Part shown: piece after piece, positions 20,038 to 28,846 of the stretch
Layout of the letters: each line of letters starts with the position of its first letter
Position numbering within the stretch: the first letter of the stretch is position 1
Source: Vibrio atlanticus
GTDB lineage: Bacteria > Pseudomonadota > Gammaproteobacteria > Enterobacterales > Vibrionaceae
Direction of reading: 5' to 3'
DNA: 64,000 bases
Assembly (NCBI RefSeq): GCF_024347315.1
Contig: NZ_AP025461.1
Location: 1,488,001-1,552,000 of the forward strand
Position numbers and translations under genes: made by a program
The notes under the pieces: model-generated
The model's database searches: none
Told to the model about the DNA's origin: nothing
What the model saw: only the letters and a program-made list of their open reading frames with translations

Positions 20038-20505
20038 TCATTTTATCTTGGCAGAAGTAATAAATTGGCCAAAAGTTTCACACCAAATCACAACGGTATT
20101 AAATCGATTAAGATCAGTACCTTCTGGGAGGTTAACCATAAATCGGTCGAATGTTTTTACATCTCCGACTCTCAGTAACTCACTCTTGCTGTCATTGAAT
20201 GCCTGTTCGGTTTCAATAAACTTAGGTGATAGGTAAACCTTATAATCCGGCCCCGGCGCCAATTCACCTTCAAAAGCTATCGCACTTTCAGAGACAGAGA
20301 CGATGCCCTCTCCCCAATGCAAAAAGTCACTGTCTTGTCGGTCTTTGGTGAACTCACCTGTATAGATCGCCTGCTGACTGATCGCTTCAACAGAACTTGA
20401 GGAAGGAGAATCAGGCTCAATCAAGATAGGTAGTGCGTAGACACCAAGCCCAAAACCAAAAGCACCCACGGCTAAGTGGGTGCAAAGTAAAACTAACTTT
20501 TTCAT
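20038..20505 (-). CDS. DM13 domain membrane-anchored protein
   Basis: A 155-residue protein with an N-terminal membrane anchor or signal (about 3-25) and a DM13 domain (about 45-155). Visible features include SVSESAIAFEGELAPGPDYKVYLSP and the conserved ending VVIWCETFGQFITSAKIK, in which the Cys is the proposed redox or cofactor residue of the family. DM13 domains are linked to cytochrome-domain-like electron transfer, but their biochemical role is not established. GGGAG lies before the ATG. It is 76 bp downstream of pepT's stop-to-start gap on the same strand and probably independent. Confidence 0.85.
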   Translation of the reverse strand: MKKLVLLCTHLAVGAFGFGLGVYALPILIEPDSPSSSSVEAISQQAIYTGEFTKDRQDSDFLHWGEGIVSVSESAIAFEGELAPGPDYKVYLSPKFIETEQAFNDSKSELLRVGDVKTFDRFMVNLPEGTDLNRFNTVVIWCETFGQFITSAKIK

Positions 20506-20581
20506 CGCGTACTCCCTTATACTTAAAGAGAGTATTAATGAATACTCTCAAAAATACAAAGAGATATCGCGTTTTAGACGG

Positions 20582-21814
20582 CTATTTTTGATAGTGAATA
20601 GCGGTACGTTGAGAGAGTTTCACGATCACTTCTACCGCTTGTTCCATGCCTTGAATGGTAATGAACTCATGAATACCGTGGAAGTTGTAGCCACCGGTAA
20701 AGATATTCGGACACGGTAGCCCCATGAAAGATAAGCGAGCACCGTCTGTACCACCTCGGATAGGCTTGATCATTGGCTCAACATCACACTCAATCATCGC
20801 TTGCTTCGCTAATTCAATAATATGTTGATGCGGTTCAACCATCTCTTTCATATTGAAGTAGCTATCGGTTAGCACCAGCTCAACACGGCCTTTCTCAAGA
20901 CGCTCATTCAGCTCATCCACTTTCTGTTGCATGAATGCCTTACGCGCTTCTACACCCTCACGTTCAAAATCACGAATGATGTAGCCTAACTCAGAGCGAG
21001 CCACACCCATTTCAGCTGATTTCAGGTGGTAAAAACCTTCATAACCTTCTGTGCACTCTGGTGTTTCTTGCGCAGGCATCATCAGTTGGAATTGCGCTGC
21101 AATGTTCATTGAGTTCACCATTTTACCTTTGGCGGTACCTGGGTGAACGTTCACACCATGACAGATAACATCAGCGCTCGTGGCATTAAAGTTCTCAAAT
21201 TCCAACTCCCCTACTGGCCCACCATCGATGGTATACGCCCACTCGGCGCCAAATTTTTCAACGTCAAACAGGTTCGCACCGCGGCCAATCTCTTCATCCG
21301 GTGTGAAACCAATACAAATGTCGCCGTGTTTGATGTCTGGATTCGCTTTAAGATGGGCAATCGCGCTAATGATCTCAGCGATACCCGCCTTGTTGTCGGC
21401 ACCAAGTAAAGTCGTGCCATCCGTCGTGATTAGGTCATGGCCATGCAGGGTATCAAGGTCTTGGTATTGGCTTGGGTTTAAACATTCGTCACTTGTGCCT
21501 AATTCAATCGTTCCACCTTGGTAATCTTTAATCACCTGAGGTTTCACGTTCGCGCCTGATGCATCAGGGGCGGTATCCATATGTGCGACGAAACCAATGG
21601 CAGGTACATCGTAATCGACATTCGACGGCAGTTTAGCCATCAAATAGCCATTTTCATCTAAAGAAACATCAACTAGCTCTAATGCGATCAATTCTGACTT
21701 TAAGGCTTCAGCAAACGTGATTTGACCCGGTGAACTTGGGCATTGCTGATTAGAAGGATCGGATTTGGTATCAAAAGTAACGTAGTTCAGAAAACGTTCG
21801 ACAAGCTTTTCCAT
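20582..21814 (-). CDS. pepT: Peptidase T (tripeptide aminopeptidase)
   Basis: A 410-residue M20 metallopeptidase that removes the N-terminal residue from tripeptides in the cytoplasm. The two-zinc site is intact: HMDTAPD (H78, D80), GADNKAG (D140), PDEEIGRGA (E174/E175) and TIDGGP (D197), with a C-terminal His in NFHGIHEF. The length equals E. coli PepT. It is encoded alone; in enterics pepT is induced under anaerobic conditions by FNR, but no FNR site was identified here. Confidence 0.95.
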   Translation of the reverse strand: MEKLVERFLNYVTFDTKSDPSNQQCPSSPGQITFAEALKSELIALELVDVSLDENGYLMAKLPSNVDYDVPAIGFVAHMDTAPDASGANVKPQVIKDYQGGTIELGTSDECLNPSQYQDLDTLHGHDLITTDGTTLLGADNKAGIAEIISAIAHLKANPDIKHGDICIGFTPDEEIGRGANLFDVEKFGAEWAYTIDGGPVGELEFENFNATSADVICHGVNVHPGTAKGKMVNSMNIAAQFQLMMPAQETPECTEGYEGFYHLKSAEMGVARSELGYIIRDFEREGVEARKAFMQQKVDELNERLEKGRVELVLTDSYFNMKEMVEPHQHIIELAKQAMIECDVEPMIKPIRGGTDGARLSFMGLPCPNIFTGGYNFHGIHEFITIQGMEQAVEVIVKLSQRTAIHYQK

Positions 21815-22164
21815 AATTCATCTCACCATGGATTAAGTAATTGATTTACTGACTTTATTCTTCATATAGATAAGCGAGGTATTGTTAAATAAATACGTAC
21901 GCAGAGTCAGTCGCGAGGCTTTTCATCTTACGCCCCTGACCATGTATGTAATTGCTCTAAATCATTATTGTGCGAAATTAGATGAGCTTCCTATACTTGA
22001 AAGCAAGAGGGTTTCGTCAGTTCAACATTGCATACGGATGATAAGCGATCGCTTTGTACGCATTCTACGCCCTCCGATCTCAGCCTAAAAAAAGTACAAA
22101 GTGGATGATGATCACCTTTTATCCTTGATGCAGAATCTGTCATACGTTACACGGAGACACAGTT
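21815..22164. other. Non-coding leader region between pepT and the small protein gene
   Basis: Holds the pepT promoter region and the leader of the 48-codon gene. An open frame at 21882-22088 has no ribosome-binding site or family features. Nothing else was recognised. Confidence 0.4.
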
Positions 22165-22311
22165 ATGACGATTAATAAATATTTCATTTTCTCTCCTCAA
22201 GCCTCTGAGGAAACACTTCAACCAGCATTAACTGAGAAAGAAGTTCAAAGGCAGGAAGCTCTAAGACAGGCGCAATCTCAAGGTGGGTTTGACACCAACG
22301 CGACCTCGTAA
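22165..22311 (+). CDS. Small hypothetical protein, 48 residues
   Basis: ATG 22165 follows a strong ribosome-binding site (GGAGAC, six bases of spacing), and the frame ends in TAA at 22311. The peptide begins MTINKYFIFSPQASEE. It continues with a charged helical stretch rich in Glu/Gln/Arg (EKEVQRQEALRQAQSQ) and has a Gly/Thr tail. It is followed by a rho-independent terminator, so it has the full layout of a real monocistronic gene. No family is recognised. Confidence 0.6.
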   Translation: MTINKYFIFSPQASEETLQPALTEKEVQRQEALRQAQSQGGFDTNATS

Positions 22312-22350
22312 CTTAATCAATACTCAGAACATATTTATAGAACCCCTAAT

Positions 22351-22390
22351 AAAAGAGCTCTACTTCTCTATGATGTAGAGCTCTTTTGTC
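22351..22390 (+). terminator. Rho-independent terminator of the small protein gene
   Basis: Perfect 13-bp stem AAAAGAGCTCTAC / GTAGAGCTCTTTT around an 11-base loop, 40 bp after the stop codon. Confidence 0.88.
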
Positions 22391-22661
22391 TTTGACTCTT
22401 CTTCTCTCTTTCTATGATGTCCTATTCAGGCGTCAAACCCATTCCCGTTTTGTGACTCCCCTGCTTTATATCTATAGCTCCACGACTATGCGGCTAGCTC
22501 ATTCGCTACGTTGAGAAATGACTCATTAAACTTCCCTCAGCCATACCTTGTCGTGTCATTTTGTGCTAATAATTTATATTCGTTTTCATTCCTCACTCGC
22601 TCTCTTTTCAAAAACTCTAATGCGAGTACCAGAGAACTTAACCACAGGAATCCCGAATTCA

Positions 22662-23714
22662 ATGGAATATTCAAAACTAGGAAGTAGTCAAATTCCCGTT
22701 TCCCGCATCTGTCTTGGCAGCATGACTTGGGGGTTGCAAAATACGCAGCAGCAAGCCGACCAACAGATCGAATACGCACTAAGCCAAGGTATTAACTTCA
22801 TCGATACTGCAGAAATGTACGCGGTTCCGCCTTCTCCAGAGACCTACGGCAAAACAGAAGCGATCATTGGTAACTGGCTATCGCGCCACCCGCAGCGCCG
22901 CCAAGAACTGATCATAGCGAGTAAGATTGCAGGCCCAGGACTTCCTTGGGTTCGAGATGGTGGTCCGATAACGGGTGAAGCCGTAATCGAAGCGGTTGAT
23001 GCGTCATTAAAGCGTCTACAGACTGATTATATCGACCTGTATCAACTGCACTGGCCAAATCGAAATACACCTCACTTTGGTAAACAGTTCCCAAATCAAA
23101 TTCGCTTCAGTGATATCGACCGGAAGCAGCATGAAGGGGAAATGTTGGAGATCCTTCAAGCCCTAGCGAGCTGCGTTAAAGCAGGGAAAATCCGTCATGT
23201 TGGTTTGTCTGATGACACTACTTGGGGTATCAACACCTATCTCAAGCTGAGCGAAAAACACGATTTGCCACGCATGGTCTCGATTCAGAATGAATTCAGC
23301 CTACTTCACGCAAAAGACTGGCCGTATCTGATTGAGAACTGTGTGCATGAAGATGTCGCTTACCTGCCTTGGTCACCGTTATCTGGAGGAATGCTCAGTG
23401 GAAAATACATTGATGGTGCAAGACCGGAAGGCAGCCGCTGGACATACATGCAGCGTAAGGGCATTTTCCGCGACACCGAATCTGCCAATGAAGCGGTAAA
23501 AGGATATGCAGAAGTCGCGAACACTCATGGATTTACGCCGAGCCAGCTTGCATTAGCATGGTGTAATCAAGTCGATGGTGTTACCTCATCCATCATTGGA
23601 GCGACGACAATGGAACAGCTGAAAGAAAACGTAGCCGCTTTCAGCAAGCCTCTATCAGAAGAGATACTCACTGATATCAACACAGTGTTTAAGCGCTATC
23701 CTGTTCCATATTAA
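22662..23714 (+). CDS. Aldo/keto reductase, Tas-like
   Basis: A 350-residue NADP(H)-dependent aldo/keto reductase closely resembling E. coli Tas: INFIDTAEMYAVPPSPET, ASLKRLQTDYIDLYQLHWP and SSIIGATTMEQLKENV align along the length. Catalytic residues include Asp and Tyr in DTAEMY, a Lys in ASKI, and His in LHWP. Start ATG 22662 matches the Tas N-terminus and has AGGAA upstream; the open frame extends 38 codons further but that part looks non-coding. Tas can rescue tyrosine auxotrophy in E. coli, but its physiological substrate is uncertain. The gene is monocistronic. Confidence 0.9.
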   Translation: MEYSKLGSSQIPVSRICLGSMTWGLQNTQQQADQQIEYALSQGINFIDTAEMYAVPPSPETYGKTEAIIGNWLSRHPQRRQELIIASKIAGPGLPWVRDGGPITGEAVIEAVDASLKRLQTDYIDLYQLHWPNRNTPHFGKQFPNQIRFSDIDRKQHEGEMLEILQALASCVKAGKIRHVGLSDDTTWGINTYLKLSEKHDLPRMVSIQNEFSLLHAKDWPYLIENCVHEDVAYLPWSPLSGGMLSGKYIDGARPEGSRWTYMQRKGIFRDTESANEAVKGYAEVANTHGFTPSQLALAWCNQVDGVTSSIIGATTMEQLKENVAAFSKPLSEEILTDINTVFKRYPVPY

Positions 23715-23787
23715 GCGGTCAGTTCACCCGGCCTTCTCAGTTCGTCTAGCTTGTTCAGCTTAATCTTTGGTAAGTAAATCAGATAAG

Positions 23788-23817
23788 AGCGTACTATTTA
23801 GTACGCTTTTCTTTTTG
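23788..23817 (+). terminator. Rho-independent terminator of the Tas-like gene
   Basis: Seven-bp stem AGCGTAC / GTACGCT with loop TATTTA, then a T-rich run. Confidence 0.75.
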
Positions 23818-23921
23818 TAAGTGGGTCGCTTTGCTTTTTATGTGGATCGCATTGAGCTATCACGCTTTTGGTTCTCCAACCTTTGCTCTATAATGCGCGG
23901 GCTTATATCTAGGATAAAAAC

Positions 23922-24656
23922 ATGATTTCAAAAAACCAATTAAAACTCCTTCGTGCTTTGGGCCAAAAGAAACAACGTAAAGCCCACGGTTTGTTTCTAG
24001 TTCAAGGTGAAAAGAACGTTCTTGAGCTGTTCAATAGTGACTTAGTCGTGAAGAACGTCTTTGCTACCGCTGATTTCTTATCTGAAAATCACGCTTCACT
24101 GTTTGAGTTTGATTGTGTTGAAGCTTCACTAGATGACCTCACCAAAGCGAGTACTTTGGTAAGTAACAATGCGGCGATTGCTGTTGTTGAGATTCCAACG
24201 TTTGAATTACCAAAAGCTACTGGGTTAATGATTGCACTGGATGGTGTATCTGATCCGGGCAACCTAGGTACGATTATTCGTGTAGCAGACTGGTATGGCA
24301 TTAAGCATATCGTTGCGAGCAGCGATTGTGCAGACCCATACAACCCTAAGACCATCAGTGCAACTATGGGTAGCTTTGGCCGAGTACACGTAAGCCAAAC
24401 GGACTTACCTGAATACTTGGAGCAAGCGAACCTGCCTGTTTACGGTGCGTTTCTAGAAGGTGAAAGTGTTCATAAGACTGACTTCACTGCCAATGGTATT
24501 TTGCTGATGGGCAGCGAGTCTCACGGCATCCGTGAACATGCGGCTAAATACGTGACAGACAAGATTACGATTCCAGCTTTTGGTGGCGCGGAGTCTTTGA
24601 ACGTTGCAATGGCGACAGGTATTATTCTCGACAACATGCGTCGTCAGCATAGTTAA
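23922..24656 (+). CDS. TrmH-family (SpoU) RNA methyltransferase
   Basis: A 244-residue SPOUT methyltransferase. The three family motifs are clear: motif 1 LDGVSDPGNLGTIIR (catalytic Asn and Arg), motif 2 LLMGSESHGI, motif 3 IPAFGGAESLNVAMATGI, together forming the trefoil knot that binds S-adenosylmethionine. The N-terminal part (about 1-95, RKAHGLFLVQGEKNV) is the substrate-recognition domain of the SpoU_sub_bind type. Enzymes of this group make 2'-O-methyl ribose in rRNA or tRNA; the target nucleotide here is unknown. AGGAT precedes the ATG. Monocistronic. Confidence 0.9.
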   Translation: MISKNQLKLLRALGQKKQRKAHGLFLVQGEKNVLELFNSDLVVKNVFATADFLSENHASLFEFDCVEASLDDLTKASTLVSNNAAIAVVEIPTFELPKATGLMIALDGVSDPGNLGTIIRVADWYGIKHIVASSDCADPYNPKTISATMGSFGRVHVSQTDLPEYLEQANLPVYGAFLEGESVHKTDFTANGILLMGSESHGIREHAAKYVTDKITIPAFGGAESLNVAMATGIILDNMRRQHS

Positions 24657-24687
24657 TCGATCCAAGAGTAAACACTAAATAGAACTC

Positions 24688-24990
24688 GCGGATATGAAGA
24701 GCAAGATTCCCTATCTTGCTCGTCCCTCACAGTAGGGAATGACAGAATTCAACTGAGCTTCATCGTCAACATAGTCAATAGAATCGAGAATATACTACTA
24801 GCCAGAATTTGCGGATATGAAGAGCAAGATTCCCTATCTTGCTCGTCCCTCGCAGTAGGGAATGACAGAATTCAACTGAGCTTCATCGTCAACATAGTCA
24901 ATAGAATCGAGAATATACTACTAGCCAGAATTTGCGGATATGAAGAGCAAGACTCCCTATCTTGCTCGTCCCTCACAGTAGGGAATGACA
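24688..24990. repeat. 123-bp tandem repeat, 2.5 copies
   Basis: Units begin at 24688, 24811 and 24934 (exact spacing 123 bp), differing by a few bases; the third copy stops after 57 bp. Each unit opens with a perfect hairpin (GAGCAAGAT / ATCTTGCTC) and a TCCCT...AGTAGGGA pair. The hairpin part resembles an extragenic repeat frequent in Vibrio genomes (from memory). Non-coding. Confidence 0.85.
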
Positions 24991-25100
24991 TAACTTAGAG
25001 TTAGAGACAAAACCAACCACCAGCTCTCACCGCACAAAGCATCAAGTAGATTTTGAAATATAACGTTAGCTAGTAGGTCAATAGTTAACTGAATCATCAG

Positions 25101-25147
25101 CCGTCATCCTCAAGAAGGAGGGACGACTGAGTTGGGGATCTTTTTTG
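25101..25147. repeat. REP-like extragenic sequence
   Basis: The segment around CGTCATCCTCAAGAAGGAGG and GACTGAGTTGGGGATCTTT resembles short dispersed extragenic elements of marine gamma-proteobacteria. It lies just downstream of fdxA's stop. Only one copy is seen here, so the call is from memory of the pattern. Confidence 0.4.
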
Positions 25148-25173
25148 GAGAAGGTTTATTTCAAGTAACAGAA

Positions 25174-25497
25174 TTACTTTTCTAGCATTGCCAACTTATC
25201 AGACACACCATTCCACTTTTCAGCGTCATCCATTGGTGCTTTTACTTCCGTTTGTACCGGCCAGATTTCTGCAAGTTCAGCATTCACTTCTATAAAGATC
25301 TTTTGATCATCTGGCAGTTCATCTTCTTGGAAGATCGCTTGAGCGTCGCATTCAGGAACACACAAACCACAATCAATGCATTCGATTGGGTTGATTACCA
25401 TGAAATTAGGGCCTTCATGGAACGCATCTGCGGGGCATACCGCCACACAGTCTGTGTATTTACATTGAATACAATTATCGCCTACGACAAACGCCAT
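25174..25497 (-). CDS. fdxA: 7Fe-8S ferredoxin FdxA
   Basis: A 107-residue soluble ferredoxin. Cys9, Cys12, Cys17 and Cys21 ([14 protein letters not shown]) and Cys40, Cys43, Cys46 and Cys50 ([11 protein letters not shown]) have the arrangement of the FdxA family with one [3Fe-4S] and one [4Fe-4S] cluster. The acidic C-terminal half (about 60-107) is also typical. It carries electrons to unknown partners. It is transcribed away from the large FAD-dependent dehydrogenase gene, an arrangement that might reflect a shared redox role (inference). Confidence 0.93.
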   Translation of the reverse strand: MAFVVGDNCIQCKYTDCVAVCPADAFHEGPNFMVINPIECIDCGLCVPECDAQAIFQEDELPDDQKIFIEVNAELAEIWPVQTEVKAPMDDAEKWNGVSDKLAMLEK

Positions 25498-25750
25498 GAT
25501 GCTCTGCTCTATAAGTTAGTCAAAATTGAAGAATGGGGATAATACTCATCCCAAGGCAAAATTCAACATCATACGGCTCTAATATCGTGTCTATTTGCTC
25601 CATGCTTCCAAATTAGTATGACAGATAAATCAATTTCTCGTAAAATGCGCGCCATTGTGAGCTTATCGCTTCTTTCAACATCAGCGTTTTCATCAAACTC
25701 TGTATTAAGAAACGATCTAGCTAAGACACCTATAAAAACGAGACATCAAA

Positions 25751-27382
25751 ATGATACGTTTAACCGAAATTAAACTCCCACTAGACCATGAAGAGTCAGC
25801 CATTCAAGACGCTATTGAAGCAAAGCTTGGCATTAACGCTGATCAGGTACTTTCTTTTAATATCTTTAAACGTGGCTACGATGCTCGTAAGAAATCAAAA
25901 ATCTTACTTATCTACACGCTTGACGTTCTCGTTGAAAACGAAGCTGAGTTGTTAGAACAATTCATCAGCGATCCACACGTAAAAGTGACTCCTGACATGG
26001 AGTACAAATTCGTAGCTAAAGCGGTTGAGAACCAAACTGAGCGCCCTGTCGTTATCGGCTTTGGCCCTTGTGGTTTGTTCGCAGGCCTAGTGCTTGCTCA
26101 AATGGGCTTCAATCCAATCATCGTTGAGCGTGGTAAAGAAGTTCGTGAACGTACGAAAGATACCTTTGGTTTCTGGCGTAAGCGCACACTGAACACTGAA
26201 TCAAACGTACAGTTCGGTGAAGGTGGCGCAGGTACATTCTCTGACGGTAAGCTCTACAGCCAAGTTAAAGATCCAAAGCACTACGGCCGTAAAGTAATCG
26301 AAGAATTCGTAGCTGCTGGCGCACCAGAAGAAATTCTATACGTAAGTAAGCCACACATCGGTACCTTTAAATTGGTTACCATGATCGAGAAGATGCGTGC
26401 TTCTATCATTGAGCTAGGTGGCGAAATCCGTTTCAGCACTCGCGTAGACGACGTTCATATGGAAAACGGTCAAATCACTGGCCTAACGCTTTCTAACGGT
26501 GAAGAGATTAAAACTCGTCACGTAGTACTGGCTGTTGGCCACAGTGCTCGTGATACGTTTGAAATGCTGCACGAACGTGGCGTTTACATGGAAGCTAAGC
26601 CTTTCTCTGTTGGTTTCCGTATCGAACACAAACAGGCGATGATCGATGAAGCTCGCTTCGGCAAGAACGCGGGCAACCCTATTCTAGGTGCTGCGGACTA
26701 CAAACTCGTACACCACTGTAAGAATGGCCGCACTGTATACAGCTTCTGTATGTGCCCGGGTGGTACTGTGGTTGCAGCGACTTCTGAAGAAGGCCGCGTA
26801 GTAACCAATGGTATGAGCCAATACTCTCGTGCAGAACGTAACGCAAACAGTGCCATCGTTGTGGGTATCGACCCAGAGCGTGATTACCCAGGTGACGCAC
26901 TAGCAGGTATCCGTTTACAGCGTGAATTAGAAAGTGCCGCTTATGTTCTAGGTGGCGAGAACTACGATGCCCCTGCACAGAAAATCGGTGACTTCCTAAA
27001 AGGTCGCGATCCAAGTAAAATCGGTGAAGTAAAACCATCATTCACACCGGGTATCCACCTAACGGACATTTCAAAAGCACTGCCTGATTTTGCTATCGAA
27101 GCGATTCGTGAAGCAATCCCAGCGTTCGAGAAGAAGATCAAAGGCTTCTCTACGCCAGACGGTCTGCTAACGGGTGTTGAGACTCGTACGTCTTCTCCTG
27201 TATGTATCAAACGTGGCAAAGACTTCCAAAGCATCAACTTAAAGGGCTTCTTCCCTGCAGGTGAAGGTGCAGGCTATGCTGGCGGCATCTTGTCTGCTGG
27301 TATCGATGGTATTAAGGCTGCAGAAGCACTAGCGATATCAATGGCTGAACAGAACCAAGCTGAGAAAATTGAGATCGCTTAA
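25751..27382 (+). CDS. FAD-dependent dehydrogenase (COG2509 type)
   Basis: A 543-residue putative NAD(P)/FAD-dependent oxidoreductase. An N-terminal alpha/beta domain (about 1-95) precedes the Rossmann dinucleotide-binding motif VVIGFGPCGLFAGLVLAQMG, VERG, and the downstream FAD signature FFPAGEGAGYAGGILSAGIDG. The middle contains FGEGGAGTFSDGKL, a hallmark of this uncharacterised family. The substrate is unknown. The ribosome-binding site is weak (GAGAC). It ends at a strong terminator, so it is transcribed alone. Confidence 0.88.
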   Translation: MIRLTEIKLPLDHEESAIQDAIEAKLGINADQVLSFNIFKRGYDARKKSKILLIYTLDVLVENEAELLEQFISDPHVKVTPDMEYKFVAKAVENQTERPVVIGFGPCGLFAGLVLAQMGFNPIIVERGKEVRERTKDTFGFWRKRTLNTESNVQFGEGGAGTFSDGKLYSQVKDPKHYGRKVIEEFVAAGAPEEILYVSKPHIGTFKLVTMIEKMRASIIELGGEIRFSTRVDDVHMENGQITGLTLSNGEEIKTRHVVLAVGHSARDTFEMLHERGVYMEAKPFSVGFRIEHKQAMIDEARFGKNAGNPILGAADYKLVHHCKNGRTVYSFCMCPGGTVVAATSEEGRVVTNGMSQYSRAERNANSAIVVGIDPERDYPGDALAGIRLQRELESAAYVLGGENYDAPAQKIGDFLKGRDPSKIGEVKPSFTPGIHLTDISKALPDFAIEAIREAIPAFEKKIKGFSTPDGLLTGVETRTSSPVCIKRGKDFQSINLKGFFPAGEGAGYAGGILSAGIDGIKAAEALAISMAEQNQAEKIEIA

Positions 27383-27426
27383 GCGCTTTTAATAAAGTAA
27401 AGCTACATAACGGTCAACCAAAACTA

Positions 27427-27460
27427 AAAATCCAGTGTCTTGTAGACACTGGATTTTTTT
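27427..27460 (+). terminator. Rho-independent terminator
   Basis: A 14-bp stem AAAATCCAGTGTCT / AGACACTGGATTTT with a three-base loop and long T-run, about 45 bp after the FAD-dehydrogenase stop. Confidence 0.9.
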
Positions 27461-27617
27461 ATTGCGTACGGATTATGTAGATTTACTCGGTATCGACTCT
27501 GGCTTTACTTACAAGTGTCTTTTGACCAGGTCACACCATCATCTGAACACTCAAATCGACTTGTTCCATTCTGGTAATAATAACCTTTAGTCCAGTTACC
27601 TTGAGAATATTTAGACG

Positions 27618-27773
27618 TTATCGTTTGAGTGTAATACCGCGGTTGGTGAAGTACGTGACAAACATCATCACCACACCAATCACCGCCGCCCAGTCTTGGA
27701 CGCTGAATGCCCCGGTAAGAGCCAGTAAGCCGCTAGTGAGATATGAAGAGAAGGAACTGGGTTTATCTTGCAT
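27618..27773 (-). CDS. Putative phage holin-like small membrane protein (HP1 type)
   Basis: A 51-residue protein starting MQDKPSSFSSYLTSGL, with two hydrophobic stretches (about 11-23 and 26-42) and a basic end (NRGITLKR). Size, a polar N-terminus, the SVQDWAAVIGVV turn and the charged tail resemble HP1-family phage holins, small pore proteins that release endolysin. No endolysin or other phage gene is nearby, so it is probably a prophage remnant. Immediately downstream a different minus frame (27505-27732) ends in Tyr/Trp/Cys-rich sequence with no start codon, consistent with damaged phage DNA. It points away from the ParA operon. Confidence 0.5.
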   Translation of the reverse strand: MQDKPSSFSSYLTSGLLALTGAFSVQDWAAVIGVVMMFVTYFTNRGITLKR

Positions 27774-27835
27774 ATTACTTCCATAGAAAAGCACCCGACT
27801 CTCACAATGGAAAGGGGTTATAAACGGTAGAAACG

Positions 27836-27866
27836 AAAAAACCTCGCTGGTTAGGCGAGGCTTTTT
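27836..27866. terminator. Bidirectional terminator between holin remnant and ParA operon
   Basis: Stem CCTCGC / GCGAGG with a seven-base loop, A-run on the left and T-run on the right. It isolates the ParA operon from the holin-like gene. Confidence 0.7.
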
Positions 27867-27908
27867 AACATGACTAATGCTCACCATTACACATAAACGG
27901 CTGACTTT

Positions 27909-28832
27909 ATGTGTTTTTTGTCAGATAATACAAAATCATTAACGGTGTGGGTAATTGATACAGTGGCAAAGAAAGAACCAGGTAAAGTCATAACAATAAT
28001 GAATATGAAAGGAGGTGTAGGTAAAACAACGACCACCATCAACTTTAGCACAACACTCGTTGGTAAAAAGTTAAATGATAAGTTTAAGCGCGTGCTAATT
28101 ATCGATTACGACCCGCAATTTAACTTGTCGCAATCCTTTTTCAACTATGCAGACTACGACCAACTTTTACGTGAATCAAAGAGTATTCTATCTATACTTC
28201 AGGACGACAATAGTCAACTTGATTTGTGTACTTTACAGACTCCTATGTCGACAAGCGGACCTAACCTAAGCTCTGTTACAGAAACTGTACTAGCGGATCA
28301 GGGTTGGCTACTTGACATTGTTCCATCTACACTTGATTTAATGCCTCTAGCCGTTAGTTCTTCCAATCTTGCAACGAAAATTATGGCAGAACGTTTTTCG
28401 AAAATGATTGCACAAGCGAAAGCTCAATATGACCTCATATTAATTGACTGTCATCCTTCAGGCTCTTTGTTTACCAAAACGGCAATTACTGAATCAAACC
28501 ATATTTTGGTACCTGTAACACCCAATGATTACGCCGAACGCGGAATAAGCTTAATGATTGACTTTATTTCACAGCTTTTCATGGGTAAAGACCTACCTCA
28601 GTTACATATTTTACTCAATAACATTAGCTCTGATGACAAAGCTTTTGCAACTAGACTTACTATCAGTAGACACTTTAAAAAGTACGTATTGAAACAACGA
28701 CTTCCCAGTTCTAAGCTTATCAGCAAGTCAAATATAAATAATGGATTTTTGTATCAGTCTAAAGGGCCACACAGTATAAAGGTAAAAAGTGATATGGAAA
28801 ATGTCATAAATGAACTGTTAGCAAAAGTCTAA
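27909..28832 (+). CDS. ParA/MinD-type ATPase (first gene of accessory three-gene operon)
   Basis: A 307-residue deviant Walker ATPase. Motifs: KGGVGKTT (34-41, both signature lysines), Walker A' DYDPQFNLSQS (66-76), Walker B LILIDCHPSG (176-185) and VPVTPNDYAERGISLM. There is no N-terminal DNA-binding helix-turn-helix, so it is unlike plasmid type Ia ParA. Such ATPases dimerise on ATP and bind DNA or membranes to position cargo. No ParB gene follows; two unknown genes do, with 14 bp and then an overlap between genes. The start is uncertain: ATG 27909 has no clear ribosome-binding site, and a GTG about 18 codons later is an alternative. The operon is visibly richer in A+T than its neighbours. 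Confidence 0.88.
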   Translation: MCFLSDNTKSLTVWVIDTVAKKEPGKVITIMNMKGGVGKTTTTINFSTTLVGKKLNDKFKRVLIIDYDPQFNLSQSFFNYADYDQLLRESKSILSILQDDNSQLDLCTLQTPMSTSGPNLSSVTETVLADQGWLLDIVPSTLDLMPLAVSSSNLATKIMAERFSKMIAQAKAQYDLILIDCHPSGSLFTKTAITESNHILVPVTPNDYAERGISLMIDFISQLFMGKDLPQLHILLNNISSDDKAFATRLTISRHFKKYVLKQRLPSSKLISKSNINNGFLYQSKGPHSIKVKSDMENVINELLAKV

Positions 28833-28846
28833 GTAAGGAGCAAGTT

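Noticed and set aside
21882..22088. Plus-strand open frame of 68 codons
   Set aside because: No ribosome-binding site and no protein-like features; probably chance in the pepT upstream region.
24688..24990. Possible CRISPR array
   Set aside because: The repeats are contiguous 123-bp tandem units without unique spacers, and no cas genes are present.
27909..28832. Plasmid partition ParA
   Set aside because: No ParB gene, no parS-like repeats and no N-terminal DNA-binding domain; flanking genes are chromosomal.
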